From contig JAITEK010000132.1 of the NCBI GenBank assembly GCA_031282085.1, positions 1 through 5,503 of the forward strand: a DNA stretch of 5,503 nt, written 5' to 3'. The notes beneath the pieces were generated by a model. It was not told the origin of the DNA, did no database searches, and saw nothing but the letters and a program-made list of their open reading frames with translations. The position numbers were made by a program, and so were the translations under genes. The DNA is from Coriobacteriales bacterium. GTDB lineage: Bacteria; Actinomycetota; Coriobacteriia; Coriobacteriales; UBA8131. This document shows, one piece after another, positions 5,209-5,503 of the stretch. Position 1 is the first letter of the stretch; each line of letters opens with the position of its first letter.

Positions 5209-5503
5209 CTACTTCACGTCTATGCGTCGCCGATACATCCTCCAGAAGGCAAAACCGCCCAGGGCAAAGACGCCCAACGCCACAAAGCCTACGATGATGG
5301 TGAGTACGGTGTTTGCCATTGTCTGGAAGCCCAGCCCCAGGGGGATGGGGGTCAAAGTGACCTCTGTCGCCGTGGTGGTATCAGCCAAAGGAGGCTCGGG
5401 CTCCGGCACGGGCTGCTGGGGCTGCGCCGCAGAAGGCGGCTCGGCCTCTACCACCCTGTTGTCCACAGGCTGACTCTCCGTTTGGTTGTCCTGCACGGTT
5501 ACC
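5209..5503 (-). CDS. C-terminal end of a membrane-anchored extracytoplasmic protein (5' part outside the window)
   Basis: Ninety-seven codons are visible and the frame is open at the window edge. A GTG at 5496 exists, but the frame continues past it, so I read this as the tail of a larger gene. The visible part starts with a low-complexity linker rich in Pro, Glu and Gln (about VEAEPPSAAQPQQPVPEPEP). One hydrophobic helix (from TMANTVLTIIVGF to GGFAFW) and a basic tail RMYRRRIDVK follow. This is a type I anchor: a large N-terminal domain outside, a tether, then the membrane. By analogy with HmuS/CobN-like proteins next to ExbB-DUF2149 pairs, the missing domain may be a cobaltochelatase/Mg-chelatase-H-like (de)chelatase. 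That is inference only; a solute-binding protein or other surface protein is possible. Confidence 0.6.
   Translation of the reverse strand, partial: VTVQDNQTESQPVDNRVVEAEPPSAAQPQQPVPEPEPPLADTTTATEVTLTPIPLGLGFQTMANTVLTIIVGFVALGVFALGGFAFWRMYRRRIDVK

Noticed and set aside
1..5503. CRISPR array, tRNA, rRNA, insertion sequence or attachment site
   Set aside because: No regularly spaced repeats, tRNA-like folds, transposase frames or terminal inverted repeats were seen.

Overview
The window is a dense, GC-rich stretch (two hand-counted 60-base samples: 36/60 G+C at 1201-1260 inside napA and 28/60 at 3721-3780 inside the regulator gene). Every gene I can support lies on the minus strand, so transcription runs from high to low coordinates. 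The gene content suggests an anaerobic, nitrate-respiring bacterium. The G+C, a probable leaderless napG transcript and the mix of families fit a gut-type actinobacterium of the Coriobacteriia (Eggerthellales-like). This placement is inference; no rRNA or other marker is present.

In transcription order, the right part (5503-4174) carries three genes that look like one operon. First is the C-terminal end of a protein cut by the window edge, with a Pro/Glu-rich linker, one membrane helix and a basic tail. Next is a MotA/TolQ/ExbB-type proton channel subunit, then a 100-residue DUF2149 protein that resembles the membrane end of ExbD. The last two genes overlap by ATGA. In other genomes this pair is known beside CobN/Mg-chelatase-like proteins (HmuS-HmuU-HmuV in Bacteroidota, and methanogen equivalents), so the truncated gene may be such a membrane-anchored chelatase. 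A long perfect-stem hairpin (4114-4146) closes the operon.

The middle (about 4036-3204) holds an extended -10 promoter and a single Crp/Fnr-family regulator. The regulator has no N-terminal Fe-S cysteine cluster and lacks the usual recognition-helix glutamate. The 190-base gap after it contains an unusual set of structures: a compound stem-loop, a 12-bp terminator-like hairpin, a small palindrome, and a promoter whose -10 box ends seven bases before the napG ATG.

The left part (3013-1) holds napG, a ferredoxin with four [4Fe-4S] motifs, followed two bases later by napA, the catalytic subunit of periplasmic nitrate reductase. NapA carries a Tat signal and is intact to the window edge, where roughly its last 50-60 residues are missing. 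A plausible reading is that the Crp/Fnr protein controls nap, that NapG passes electrons toward NapA, and that the neighbouring proton-driven module handles a metal or tetrapyrrole outside the membrane. Only the nap assignments are secure; the functional links are inferred from proximity.
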